A stretch of DNA of 9,858 nt from an uncultured Oscillospiraceae bacterium (GTDB lineage: Bacteria; Bacillota; Clostridia; Oscillospirales; Acutalibacteraceae): positions 1-9,858 of the forward strand of contig USDZ01000055.1 of the NCBI GenBank assembly GCA_900553525.1, given 5' to 3'. This document shows positions 1 through 6,052 of this stretch, piece by piece. A program made the translations under genes and the position numbers. Under the pieces are notes generated by a model. That model was not told the origin of the DNA. It saw only the letters and a program-made list of their open reading frames with translations, and searched no databases. Within the stretch, counting starts at the first letter, position 1. Every line of letters begins with the position of its first letter.

Positions 1-76
1 TCTCCGATGTTTCCCCATTGATGGTTTTTTTAAAGAAGGTGGTTGCAGGTTTTTGGCCACAATTTTGACAAAGCAT
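1..76 (-). CDS. mcsA: McsA, activator of protein-arginine kinase (N-terminal part, cut by window edge)
   Basis: Only the first 25 codons are present, reading off the left edge. The peptide begins MLCQNCGQKPATTFFKK and continues TINGETSE. This matches the start of McsA, whose family opens with a CxxC zinc-binding pair followed by a PAT-F-x-K and NGE pattern; the CxxC here is C3-C6. In Bacillus, McsA activates the arginine kinase McsB, which releases CtsR repression and marks proteins for ClpC/ClpP. The start ATG (74-76) follows a good ribosome binding site (GGGGAGGAAAG on the minus strand). The gene lies 18 nt downstream of ctsR, so the two should be co-transcribed. By family synteny mcsB and clpC would be expected next, beyond the window. 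The rest of the protein cannot be checked here. Confidence 0.88.
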   Translation of the reverse strand, partial: MLCQNCGQKPATTFFKKTINGETSE

Positions 77-94
77 CGTCTTTCCTCCCCTATC

Positions 95-553
95 CTACAT
101 ATTCAAAGCCGTAAGCATTTGTTTCATCAGTTTGGCCCGCAGCCGGTCCCGACACTCCACCGGAACATCTCGGTATGCCTGATCCGACAAAGCTGAGGCG
201 ATCAAAGCGGCAGCAGCCGATGAGATCCACCTTTGCTCCGCTAAGCTGTCCAAAATTGCCTGAGCAGCAGCCGGAACCAACTCCTCCCCAATAGAATTTA
301 CCACGTGCATAATGGGGGAACAATTCGGTGAATACCGGATGCGATGAATCCGAATATAACCTCCACCCCCACGGCGGCTCTCCACAATATATCCCTGTTC
401 CGGAGTGAAACGGGAGGTGATGACATAATTGATCTGACTTGGCACACATCCCAGTTCTTCTGCCAATTCATTCCGCCGCAGTTCCGCCGACCCATCCTCC
501 GCTTCATCTATTCTATGAAGAATATAGGCGGCAATGGTATCGCTTATGCGCAT
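95..553 (-). CDS. ctsR: CtsR, transcriptional repressor of class III heat-shock genes
   Basis: This is a 152-residue protein, the usual size for CtsR. It starts MRISDTIAAYILHRI, has a helix-turn-helix around residues 26-45 (ELRRNELAEELGCVPSQINY), then the glycine-rich beta-wing SRRGGGGYIRI at 59-69. The wing sits in the DNA minor groove and acts as the heat sensor; its Arg is the residue phosphorylated by McsB in studied relatives. The C-terminal half (about 80-152) is the helical dimerisation/McsB-binding part. CtsR represses clp genes and its own operon at low temperature. A GTG 12 nt further upstream (565) could extend it by four residues, but the ATG at 551-553 has the better Shine-Dalgarno (AAAGGTGTGGAG on the minus strand) and matches the family N-terminus. 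It is followed by mcsA after 18 nt, and autoregulation is indicated by operators overlapping its promoter. Confidence 0.95.
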   Translation of the reverse strand: MRISDTIAAYILHRIDEAEDGSAELRRNELAEELGCVPSQINYVITSRFTPEQGYIVESRRGGGGYIRIHRIRYSPNCSPIMHVVNSIGEELVPAAAQAILDSLAEQRWISSAAAALIASALSDQAYRDVPVECRDRLRAKLMKQMLTALNM

Positions 554-584
554 GGTTCTCCACACCTTTCCAGATTACAGATTT

Positions 585-613
585 ATTATATCTAATTGGT
601 CAATTAAAGTCAA
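585..613 (-). promoter_or_regulatory. Sigma-A promoter of ctsR-mcsA
   Basis: On the minus strand the -35 box TTGACT (608-613) and the perfect -10 box TATAAT (585-590) are separated by exactly 17 nt. Transcription should start near 578, about 25 nt before the ctsR ATG. The -35 box lies inside the CtsR operator repeats, which fits repression by blocking RNA polymerase. Confidence 0.85.
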
Positions 614-630
614 AGTCAATAATGGTCAAA
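598..630 (+). promoter_or_regulatory. Tandem CtsR operators (two direct-repeat boxes)
   Basis: The published CtsR box is (A/G)GTCAAA-NAN-(A/G)GTCAAA. On the plus strand two such boxes lie in tandem: GGTCAAT-TAA-AGTCAAA (598-614) and AGTCAAT-AAT-GGTCAAA (614-630). They share base 614. Each has one mismatch, a T at the last position of its first heptad. The first box covers the -35 of the ctsR promoter and the second extends upstream of it. Two CtsR dimers are therefore predicted to bind side by side. The match to a known operator next to ctsR itself makes the assignment strong. Confidence 0.85.
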
Positions 631-810
631 TAATAAAGAAATTTTGCGAATATCTTTCGACATCGAAAACAAGCACGGTCTAGCGCTTCCGGTCGACCTC
701 GTTCGTCTGATTGCGTTGTTCCGGGTGCTTTGTATTTCCATTCTCTCCTGTAACCAAACCCCACCAACGGCATAGTATGGAATGTACCCATTGAAAGGAG
801 GCGGCAAAGA

Positions 811-954
811 ATGAGTCTGCGGAACCTATTTTGCGGCGGAAATAGCTGCACTTGGATCCTGTTTGTCATCATCATCCTTTTGATTCTTGATGACGACGAT
901 TGTGGTTGCGCCAACGCGCAAAACAACGGCTGTGGTTGCGGCTGCGGCTGCTAA
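811..954 (+). CDS. Small Cys/Gly-rich one-helix protein (high-cysteine HCB/chorion-like family)
   Basis: This is a 47-residue protein. It starts MSLRNLFCGGNSCTW, has a short hydrophobic helix (about residues 15-26, WILFVIIILLIL), an acidic DDDD patch (27-30), and a tail in which Cys and Gly alternate (CGC at 31-33, then CGCGCGC at 41-47). It has nine Cys in total. The layout resembles very small clostridial proteins often auto-named 'chorion class high-cysteine HCB protein 13'; that name reflects composition and not a known function. A very good ribosome binding site (AAAGGAGG, 794-801) precedes the ATG, and a strong terminator follows within 21 nt, so it is a single-gene unit. No clear sigma-A promoter was found. 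A CATAGTATG at 771-779 with an upstream AC weakly recalls sporulation promoters. Metal binding, disulphide cross-linking or a spore-coat role are all possible; none is shown. Confidence 0.75.
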   Translation: MSLRNLFCGGNSCTWILFVIIILLILDDDDCGCANAQNNGCGCGCGC

Positions 955-974
955 TCCCCCGTTCTTCCATCCTC

Positions 975-1013
975 CGGCCGGTACGGCGATGCTGTACCGG
1001 CCGATTCCTTTTT
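975..1013 (+). terminator. Rho-independent terminator of the Cys-rich gene
   Basis: A perfect 10-bp stem is formed by CGGCCGGTAC (975-984) and GTACCGGCCG (994-1003). It can be extended inward by three more pairs including one G-U. It is followed by ATTCCTTTTT. It lies 21 nt after the stop codon. Confidence 0.85.
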
Positions 1014-1142
1014 GTCCGGATATGGACATGGCATGCGAAAAAGACCGATTTCACGCGAAGCGTTCTTCAGATTCTTTTTCCGGCCGTGAGAAATACCGCG
1101 ATCTTGCCAAAATTCGCGGGAAAGCCTTAATCATTTGTCCAA
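1014..1142. other. Intergenic stretch with no recognised element
   Basis: Between the terminator and the next promoter I see no gene with a ribosome binding site. Open frames crossing it begin inside the Cys-rich gene in another frame and lack their own start signals. Confidence 0.5.
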
Positions 1143-1170
1143 TTGACAGCAACTTATGGAATGGTATAAT
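1143..1170 (+). promoter_or_regulatory. Consensus sigma-A promoter for the E2-like gene
   Basis: Perfect TTGACA (1143-1148) and TATAAT (1165-1170) boxes are separated by 16 nt. Transcription should start near 1177, leaving a leader of about 140-155 nt before the coding region. Two perfect boxes suggest strong expression in growing cells unless the leader attenuates it. Confidence 0.85.
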
Positions 1171-1272
1171 AAATAGGTGTATGCGGCATCAGGAATCTTT
1201 CATAAGGCACGAATCCATATCCTGTCCAAGCCGTATGGCTTTCCTTGAGGCTTCCCCTTGAATAGAGAATTC

Positions 1273-1308
1273 GCACGTTGGATGAAGGAGTCCCTCCTTA
1301 TAGCGTGT
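1273..1308 (+). other. Possible leader hairpin before the E2-like gene
   Basis: AAGGAG (1285-1290) and CTCCTT (1294-1299) form a 6-bp stem with a TCC loop. It is flanked by GCACG (1273-1277) and CGTGT (1304-1308), which can close an outer stem. The hairpin ends about 5 nt before the likely ribosome binding site (AAAGGA, 1314-1319). An earlier AAGCC/GGCTT stem-loop lies in the same leader. No known riboswitch or T-box signature was recognised. It may influence translation or simply be chance. Confidence 0.3.
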
Positions 1309-1318
1309 CTATGAAAGG

Positions 1319-2221
1319 ATGAAAGCGATTATGCCAGAAGCCAGAAAACGGCGCTTTGGAGATCGATATGACGGTTGGCGATTGCGGCATACCCAGTCTT
1401 TTTTTGCCGTTATACCTCATATTATGAAGCGCCGTTCGGACAGCTCAGTTTTATTTGATGATGTTGTGGAAATTGAGGCGCTCGAGAAATACGTGCGACA
1501 TCTCCGGAAAGACAGGAACATGCCTGGCTTTTCCATGTTCCATTTGTTTATTGCGGCCAGTGTGCGTATGATCACTCTTCGCCCTTGGCTTAACCGTTTT
1601 GTCGTAGGCGGAAAAATCTACGCCCGTAACCGGCTGACCATCTCTATGACTGTTAAGCCCAGCCTTTCAAAAGATGCGGAAGACGTCGTCATCAAACCGA
1701 ATTTTGAGGGAACGGATACGGTTTTTGATGTGTATCAGAAAATCAATGGGGCCATTCTTCAAGAAGCCAAGGACCCTGATGTGGAAAACGACACAGATAT
1801 GGTTGCACGTATATTGAATTCCTGCCCTGCTTGGTTGACGCGCGCGATTGTGAACATCGTCAACGTGCTGGACCATTGTGGGCTTATGCCCAAGGCACTT
1901 AACCGCTTAAGTCCTTTTCATACCACTATGTATATCACCGATGTCGGCTCCTTGGGGATCGGACCGGTATACCACCACATCTATGATTTCGGCACCACCT
2001 CTATCTTTATGGCGATGGGGAAAAAAGAAACGGTGTTCGACAAGGAAAAAGACGGAAGCCTTCGGGAAAAGAAGGTCATTCGTATTCGCTTTGTCGTTGA
2101 CGAACGGATTTGCGACGGCTATTATTTTGCGGAGTCCTTCCGTTCTCTGAAAAAACTCTTGAAAAACCCGAGTCAGTTAGAAGAGGCTCCGGAGTCCTTC
2201 CCGGTCGACACATGGATATGA
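1319..2221 (+). CDS. Free-standing 2-oxoacid dehydrogenase E2/CAT-fold acyltransferase-like protein
   Basis: This 300-residue protein resembles the catalytic domain of dihydrolipoamide acyltransferases (E2) and chloramphenicol acetyltransferase but has no lipoyl or E1/E3-binding domain, a form common in Clostridia. Hallmarks are RFGDRYDGWRLR (12-23), a PWLNRFVVGGKIYARN core (89-104), SPFHTTMYITDVGSLGIGPV (198-217) like the E2 segment before the active site, and VDERICDGYYFA (260-271). The last corresponds to the E2 motif DHRxxDG, but the catalytic His is Glu (E262) here, so ordinary acyl transfer to CoA is doubtful; the structural Asp-Gly is kept. No E1, E3 or lipoylation gene is nearby. The start is uncertain: the ATG at 1319 has AAAGG directly abutting it, while the in-frame ATG at 1331 has AAAGGA 11 nt upstream and may be the true start (296 aa). 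Substrate unknown. Confidence 0.85.
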   Translation: MKAIMPEARKRRFGDRYDGWRLRHTQSFFAVIPHIMKRRSDSSVLFDDVVEIEALEKYVRHLRKDRNMPGFSMFHLFIAASVRMITLRPWLNRFVVGGKIYARNRLTISMTVKPSLSKDAEDVVIKPNFEGTDTVFDVYQKINGAILQEAKDPDVENDTDMVARILNSCPAWLTRAIVNIVNVLDHCGLMPKALNRLSPFHTTMYITDVGSLGIGPVYHHIYDFGTTSIFMAMGKKETVFDKEKDGSLREKKVIRIRFVVDERICDGYYFAESFRSLKKLLKNPSQLEEAPESFPVDTWI

Positions 2222-2305
2222 GCGTTCGGGTTTCTCGCATCCGTCTTCTCCGCGTCTTTTGCGTAAAGCGGTCGGTGTAGGGTTTCTCCTTCTTTCCTTC
2301 CATAT

Positions 2306-2352
2306 AAAAAGCCTCCACCCGTAGTTTTTATCCTACGAGCGGAGGCTTTTTT
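2306..2352. terminator. Two-way terminator between convergent genes
   Basis: AAAAAGCCTCC (2306-2316) pairs with GGAGGCTTTTTT (2341-2352). An inner CGTAG/CTACG stem sits around a T-rich loop. The A-run on one side and T-run on the other let it work on both strands: for the E2-like gene ending at 2221 and for the convergent surface-protein gene ending at 2396. Confidence 0.88.
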
Positions 2353-2395
2353 AGTGGTTATTTTTGGCCGCGTGACACGCGAAACCTTTTGGCGA

Positions 2396-3448
2396 TTATC
2401 CCTGTTCTTTTTTCACCCAGGGAAGTTTGTTGAGTTTCCAGAGGACCAGCAGAACGACGCCGGCTACGACAACGACGCCCGCTACAATCACGATCGGAAT
2501 CCAGATCGGGAAGGAACCTTCGTCGTCATCCCCTAGTCCTCCTCCCACGGCGGCAGCCGACGAATCGGCCGAAGTGTCTCTGGAAGAGGAGTCCGAAGCA
2601 TCCGAAGAGTCATCCCCGGACACATCCGACGCCGGATCGGTGGTGGCGTTTGGATCCTCAGACTCCGGATTTGTCGGGGTAGTATCCCCACCGCCGGTCG
2701 GCGCCTCTGTCGCGCCTGTAGTGGAATCGCCGGGGCCCGGATCCTCATATACAGGAGGGGCGGTCGTCGGCACGGTCGGAGGGGTGTCATCCGCGTCGGA
2801 TACCAGCACTTGTCCCGACCAGTCGCCGAACGAAGCTTTTGTGATTATTGGCTGCGGATTTTCAATTTCCGATAGGTTGCTGATCCCCTCAAGGTCCGGC
2901 TCCGTCGCCCAAGAATATACGACTTCCCCGGCAGCGTTGGTCACTTCAAAGTTGCGGAAGGTCACGGTTCCCTGGGCATATAGCATACCCATGTCGCACA
3001 GGATGTATTCCTCCAGTTTCCCATTTATCCACATGCCTTTGACATTGTCGAAAGTGATGGGATCCCCCGCCTTCAGACCAATGCCATAGGTTTCCACGAT
3101 ATCGGTCATCTTGACATCGATCCAGTCGGTGCTTTGCGTGTAGTTAAAATAGCCGTTAACGGTCTTGCCCTCAACCCGATCATCCCAAATGTTGACAAAA
3201 ATCAGCCCATCAACATGAGTCTTTTTAAAATTGTCGATTTTCACCTGCATATTGATGGTGAAAGGCCCGCCGGACCCGAACAGGGATTTAGGCAGAAGCT
3301 GCCGGATAAAGGGCTGTACGTCAGTGTTGGGGACCACCGTGAGCTGTTTCCCGGTCGATTCCGCCGATACGGACGTGCCGGCAAAGCCAACACAAACCAG
3401 CATCGCCGCCAGCAGAATGGCCAGAAAACGTTTGCGAATAGATGACAT
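2396..3448 (-). CDS. Secreted, membrane-anchored surface protein with beta-rich domain and acidic Ser/Thr/Asp stalk
   Basis: The 350-residue protein has a Sec signal peptide (RKRFLAILLAAMLVCVGFAG core, probable cut after SVSA at 29). A globular part follows (about 35-215), rich in predicted beta strands, with segments such as FTINMQVKIDNF, ITFDNVKGMWING and TVTFRNFEVTNAAGEVVYSW that recall jelly-roll carbohydrate-binding modules. Residues 220-312 are a low-complexity Pro/Thr/Ser/Asp/Gly stalk, probably extended. A transmembrane helix (314-336) and a short basic tail (KLNKLPWVKKEQG) fix it in the membrane with the body outside. The start was placed at the ATG 3446-3448, not the upstream in-frame ATG at 3529: it follows AAGGAGGAAAACAC and directly begins the signal peptide. 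No family name is recognised; glycan or wall binding is inferred from shape only. It is a monocistronic unit convergent with the E2-like gene. No convincing promoter was found upstream. Confidence 0.85.
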   Translation of the reverse strand: MSSIRKRFLAILLAAMLVCVGFAGTSVSAESTGKQLTVVPNTDVQPFIRQLLPKSLFGSGGPFTINMQVKIDNFKKTHVDGLIFVNIWDDRVEGKTVNGYFNYTQSTDWIDVKMTDIVETYGIGLKAGDPITFDNVKGMWINGKLEEYILCDMGMLYAQGTVTFRNFEVTNAAGEVVYSWATEPDLEGISNLSEIENPQPIITKASFGDWSGQVLVSDADDTPPTVPTTAPPVYEDPGPGDSTTGATEAPTGGGDTTPTNPESEDPNATTDPASDVSGDDSSDASDSSSRDTSADSSAAAVGGGLGDDDEGSFPIWIPIVIVAGVVVVAGVVLLVLWKLNKLPWVKKEQG

Positions 3449-3623
3449 GTGTTTTCCTCCTTCGTTGATGCAAATACCACTTTTAAAGCAGTGTGTATTC
3501 GGTTTAGCATAAAAATTTTGTTTGTGCAAGATTAAATTTATTTGTTTTCACACCAAACCCATCTGTCCGCCGCTATCCTATATCCTCGAGCTACGGGGTT
3601 TTTGTTCTCCAAAGACCAAAAGC

Positions 3624-3652
3624 TCATGTTTCAAACGAAAGGCGCATATATA
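3624..3652 (+). promoter_or_regulatory. Possible sporulation (sigma-E-like) promoter of the cortex gene cluster
   Basis: TCATGTT (3624-3630) and CATATATA (3645-3652), 14 nt apart, resemble the -35 (TCATATT-like) and -10 (CATACAAT-like) elements of mother-cell sigma-E promoters. The -10 match is partial. No good sigma-A boxes were found in the 235-nt divergent gap. Mother-cell control would suit the genes that follow, which is the main reason to list it. Confidence 0.35.
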
Positions 3653-3683
3653 TAAACCATTCATAAGAAAGGCGTGATGTACG

Positions 3684-4592
3684 ATGACCTCCAATCCCCT
3701 TTCCGAACAGAACTTGCAGGAAATGATGGAAAAGTACCGGCAGGAGATGATGCAGCTTCGCCGGCGCAGTACATTGCCGGTCGAAACCGGAGAGACAGCA
3801 TCCGGACCTCTCGCGGATGGCACGGCTAGCGAGGCTCCTGTCCGGAAAAACGAACCTCAATTGGTCCCCCCCATCCCCATGCCGCTCGTAACCGACAGTC
3901 CCCGGATGGATTCCGTCCCGGCCCCTGGTTTTCGGCAACCGGGAACCCCTCTGCCCTTCACCCCGCCCGAAACCGTGGATGACCTCATCACCCGCAACAA
4001 TCCGCCTGCTGTAACCACGGAACCGGAGGAACCCGAATATTATCTGCCCGGCGAGGAAATGCCCGCCAATGATCTCGCAGAACCGGAGAGCGACATTGAC
4101 GAACAAATGCGGGAGGAAATGATGGAAAACCGGCTTCCGGACGGGAATGAAATGGATATTACCGACAGGGCTCCATCTCCCATCCCCATCGAAACCGCCT
4201 ATCCGCCGGAGGATGACCTCGCCACTCTGCAGGTACGGGTCTATACCGCCCGTGGAGCCATTCCCATCCAGAACGCCGTCGTCACCATTACGGGCAAAAA
4301 TCCGGACAACGCCTTGCAATATGTCACGCTCACCGATGAAAACGGGTTTAGCCCTCCGGTGGTGCTGCCGGCCATGGACCGGAAGCTAACCCTTCAGCCC
4401 GCTGAGAACATCCCCGTATCCACCTATGATGTCCTGGTGGTGGCTCCCGGTTATTTCCGGGTGCGCAACCGCAACATTCCGGTATACGGCGGCACCTCGG
4501 CCGTGCAGCCGGTGGAACTCATTCCTCTGCCCGAGATGACCGACGAAAACGAGGAGCAGACCTTCTACGGCGCATCGCCGCAGGATCTGTGA
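3684..4592 (+). CDS. SleC N-terminal (pro-domain)-like protein with CarboxypepD_reg/transthyretin-type fold
   Basis: This 302-residue protein has no signal peptide. It starts with a charged amphipathic helix (about 8-28, LQEMMEKYRQEMMQLRRR), then a long Pro/Glu-rich disordered stretch (30-178). The folded part is residues 180-283: LQVRVYTARGAIPIQNAVVT, a TDENGFSPPVVLPA turn, TYDVLVVAPGYFRVRNRNIP, and TSAVQPVELIPLP. This is the pattern of regulatory-like beta-sandwich domains found at the N-terminus of SleC-type spore cortex-lytic proteins, where the N-terminal part is a propeptide removed by Csp proteases during germination. Here that part is a separate gene. The next gene starts 19 nt after its stop with the remaining SleC domains. 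Likely role: partner, chaperone or inhibitor of the downstream enzyme (inference). The ribosome binding site is AAAGGCGTGA before the ATG. Confidence 0.78.
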   Translation: MTSNPLSEQNLQEMMEKYRQEMMQLRRRSTLPVETGETASGPLADGTASEAPVRKNEPQLVPPIPMPLVTDSPRMDSVPAPGFRQPGTPLPFTPPETVDDLITRNNPPAVTTEPEEPEYYLPGEEMPANDLAEPESDIDEQMREEMMENRLPDGNEMDITDRAPSPIPIETAYPPEDDLATLQVRVYTARGAIPIQNAVVTITGKNPDNALQYVTLTDENGFSPPVVLPAMDRKLTLQPAENIPVSTYDVLVVAPGYFRVRNRNIPVYGGTSAVQPVELIPLPEMTDENEEQTFYGASPQDL

Positions 4593-4611
4593 CGCGGAAG
4601 GAGGCATTCCC

Positions 4612-6024
4612 GTGACGGGAGAACCCTATATACCGGAAACCATCACCGTCCATTTGGGCGCCCCAGATTCAAGCGCCCAGAATGTCACCGTCTCTTTTCC
4701 CGATTACATCAAAAACGTCGCGTCCAGCGAAATCTATCCCACCTGGCCGGAAAACGCCATCCGTGCCAATATCTATGCGCAAATTTCCTATGCACTCAAC
4801 CGTGTCTATACGGAATGGTACCGCAGCAGAGGCTACGACTTCGATATCACGAATTCCACCCGCTATGATCAGGCATACGTGCAAAACCGCGATATCTACG
4901 ACAACATCAGCGATATCGTGGATGATATTTTCAACAATTATGTCCGCAAACAAGGCAGCGTGGAACCCTATTTCACCCAGTACTGCAACGGCACAACCGT
5001 CACCTGCGACGGTCTGTCCCAATGGGGAACCGTACCCCTGGCCGAGGAAGGCTATACCCCCTATCAGATCCTCACGTATTATTATGGGGACGACATCGAA
5101 ATCGTCACCAATGCCCCCGTGCGGATCAACGCCCCCTCCTATCCCGGCGTTCCCCTGCGCATCGGGGATGCTGGAAACGATGTGCGTACGAAACAAATCC
5201 AGCTCAACCGGATATCCAACAACTATCCGGCCATCCCAAAGATCTACCCTGTGGACGGTGTGTTCGGAAAGGAAACGGAAGACGCGGTAAAAGAATTTCA
5301 GCGGATTTTCAATCTCACCCCCGACGGTATCATCGGTAAGCAGACCTGGTACCGGATTTCTTATTTGTACACCAGTGTCAAGCGGTTGTCCGAGCTGGAC
5401 AGCGAGGGCATCCCATTCGAGGATGTCGCGCTGCAGTATTCCACCTTGCTGCGGTATGGGGATACCGGGGATGAAGTGCGGATCATCCAGTATTTTCTCG
5501 CCGTCATCGCCGATTTTTATGAGACGGTTCCGCCGGTCGATGTCACCGGTGTGTTTGACGATCAGACCCGAGCCGCCGTCATCGCTTTTCAGAAAACATT
5601 TGGCCTGGATCCGGACGGCGTGGTTGGACGTTTGACCTGGCAGGATATGTACCGCGCTTACCGCGGCATTATCGACAGCATGGAACCGAACGACATCCGG
5701 GTAGCCCTCTACCCCGGTACGGTACTCCGTCTCGGATCACAAGGAGAATATGTCCGCATCCTTCAGGAGTACCTGAGTTTTATCTCCCAGAGTTTTCCCG
5801 AAATTCCGGACGTTCCTGTGACCGGCGTATTCGGGAACCAAACCCAAAACGCCGTCATCGCGTATCAGAATCTGATCGGCCTGGAACCGAGCGGCAACGT
5901 CGGACCCCTGACCTGGAACAGCATCGCCAGCCTGTATGGCGATCTGCGTTTCGGTTTCGACAAGCAGCCCGGCCAAGACCCCGGATACACCATCCCCAGC
6001 ACCGGCGGCGCCGGAACGCCGTGA
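4612..6024 (+). CDS. SleC-type spore cortex-lytic protein: SpoIID-like domain plus three peptidoglycan-binding repeats
   Basis: The protein has 470 residues. Residues about 31-165 match the SpoIID-like lytic transglycosylase domain of SleC: DYIKNVASSEIYPTWPENAI with a Glu (E40) at the place of the SpoIID catalytic Glu, RSRGYDFDITNSTRYDQAYV (71-90), and CDGLSQWGT...GYTPYQILTYYYGD (132-160), the SpoIID G-SQ-G/IL-YY signature. Three PG_binding_1 repeats follow at about 182-255, 279-352 and 371-446, each with LR-GD-G-VR, a V(D/T)GVFG core and a closing LTW/QTW. The tail (450-470) is Pro/Gly-rich. SleC cleaves cortex peptidoglycan during germination. Most SleC-type proteins carry the N-terminal propeptide and fewer binding repeats; here the N-terminal domain is in the gene upstream. 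The GTG start follows AAGGAGG by 7 nt. There is no Sec signal peptide. Enzymatic activity is inferred from the retained Glu. Confidence 0.85.
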   Translation: MTGEPYIPETITVHLGAPDSSAQNVTVSFPDYIKNVASSEIYPTWPENAIRANIYAQISYALNRVYTEWYRSRGYDFDITNSTRYDQAYVQNRDIYDNISDIVDDIFNNYVRKQGSVEPYFTQYCNGTTVTCDGLSQWGTVPLAEEGYTPYQILTYYYGDDIEIVTNAPVRINAPSYPGVPLRIGDAGNDVRTKQIQLNRISNNYPAIPKIYPVDGVFGKETEDAVKEFQRIFNLTPDGIIGKQTWYRISYLYTSVKRLSELDSEGIPFEDVALQYSTLLRYGDTGDEVRIIQYFLAVIADFYETVPPVDVTGVFDDQTRAAVIAFQKTFGLDPDGVVGRLTWQDMYRAYRGIIDSMEPNDIRVALYPGTVLRLGSQGEYVRILQEYLSFISQSFPEIPDVPVTGVFGNQTQNAVIAYQNLIGLEPSGNVGPLTWNSIASLYGDLRFGFDKQPGQDPGYTIPSTGGAGTP

Positions 6025-6052
6025 TACGGTGCAGAAAGGCAGGTAATCGCCC

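Noticed and set aside
887..1261. 124-codon plus-strand open frame spanning the terminator and promoter
   Set aside because: It begins inside the Cys-rich gene in another frame, crosses a strong terminator and a perfect sigma-A promoter, and lacks a ribosome binding site.
1181..1261. Possible 26-codon leader peptide after the 1143-1170 promoter
   Set aside because: The ATG would be only a few bases from the transcription start, has no ribosome binding site, and the peptide has no run of regulatory codons.
2427..3089. Long Ser/Pro-rich open frame on the plus strand
   Set aside because: It is antisense to the low-complexity stalk of the surface protein and has no ribosome binding site; its composition mirrors the real gene.
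3582..3605. Small hairpin followed by T-run in the divergent intergenic region
   Set aside because: Only a 5-bp stem with a wobble pair, and no gene upstream on that strand needs a terminator there.
3624..4319. 231-codon open frame on the minus strand
   Set aside because: It is antisense to the SleC N-terminal-like gene, without a start signal or recognisable domain; a GC-bias shadow.
4586..4616. Frameshift or premature stop splitting a single SleC gene
   Set aside because: The second gene has its own AAGGAGG with a 7-nt spacer to GTG, and the break falls in the linker between domains, so true separate genes are more likely.
4669..5196. 175-codon open frame on the minus strand
   Set aside because: It overlaps the conserved SpoIID-like coding frame and shows no family pattern.
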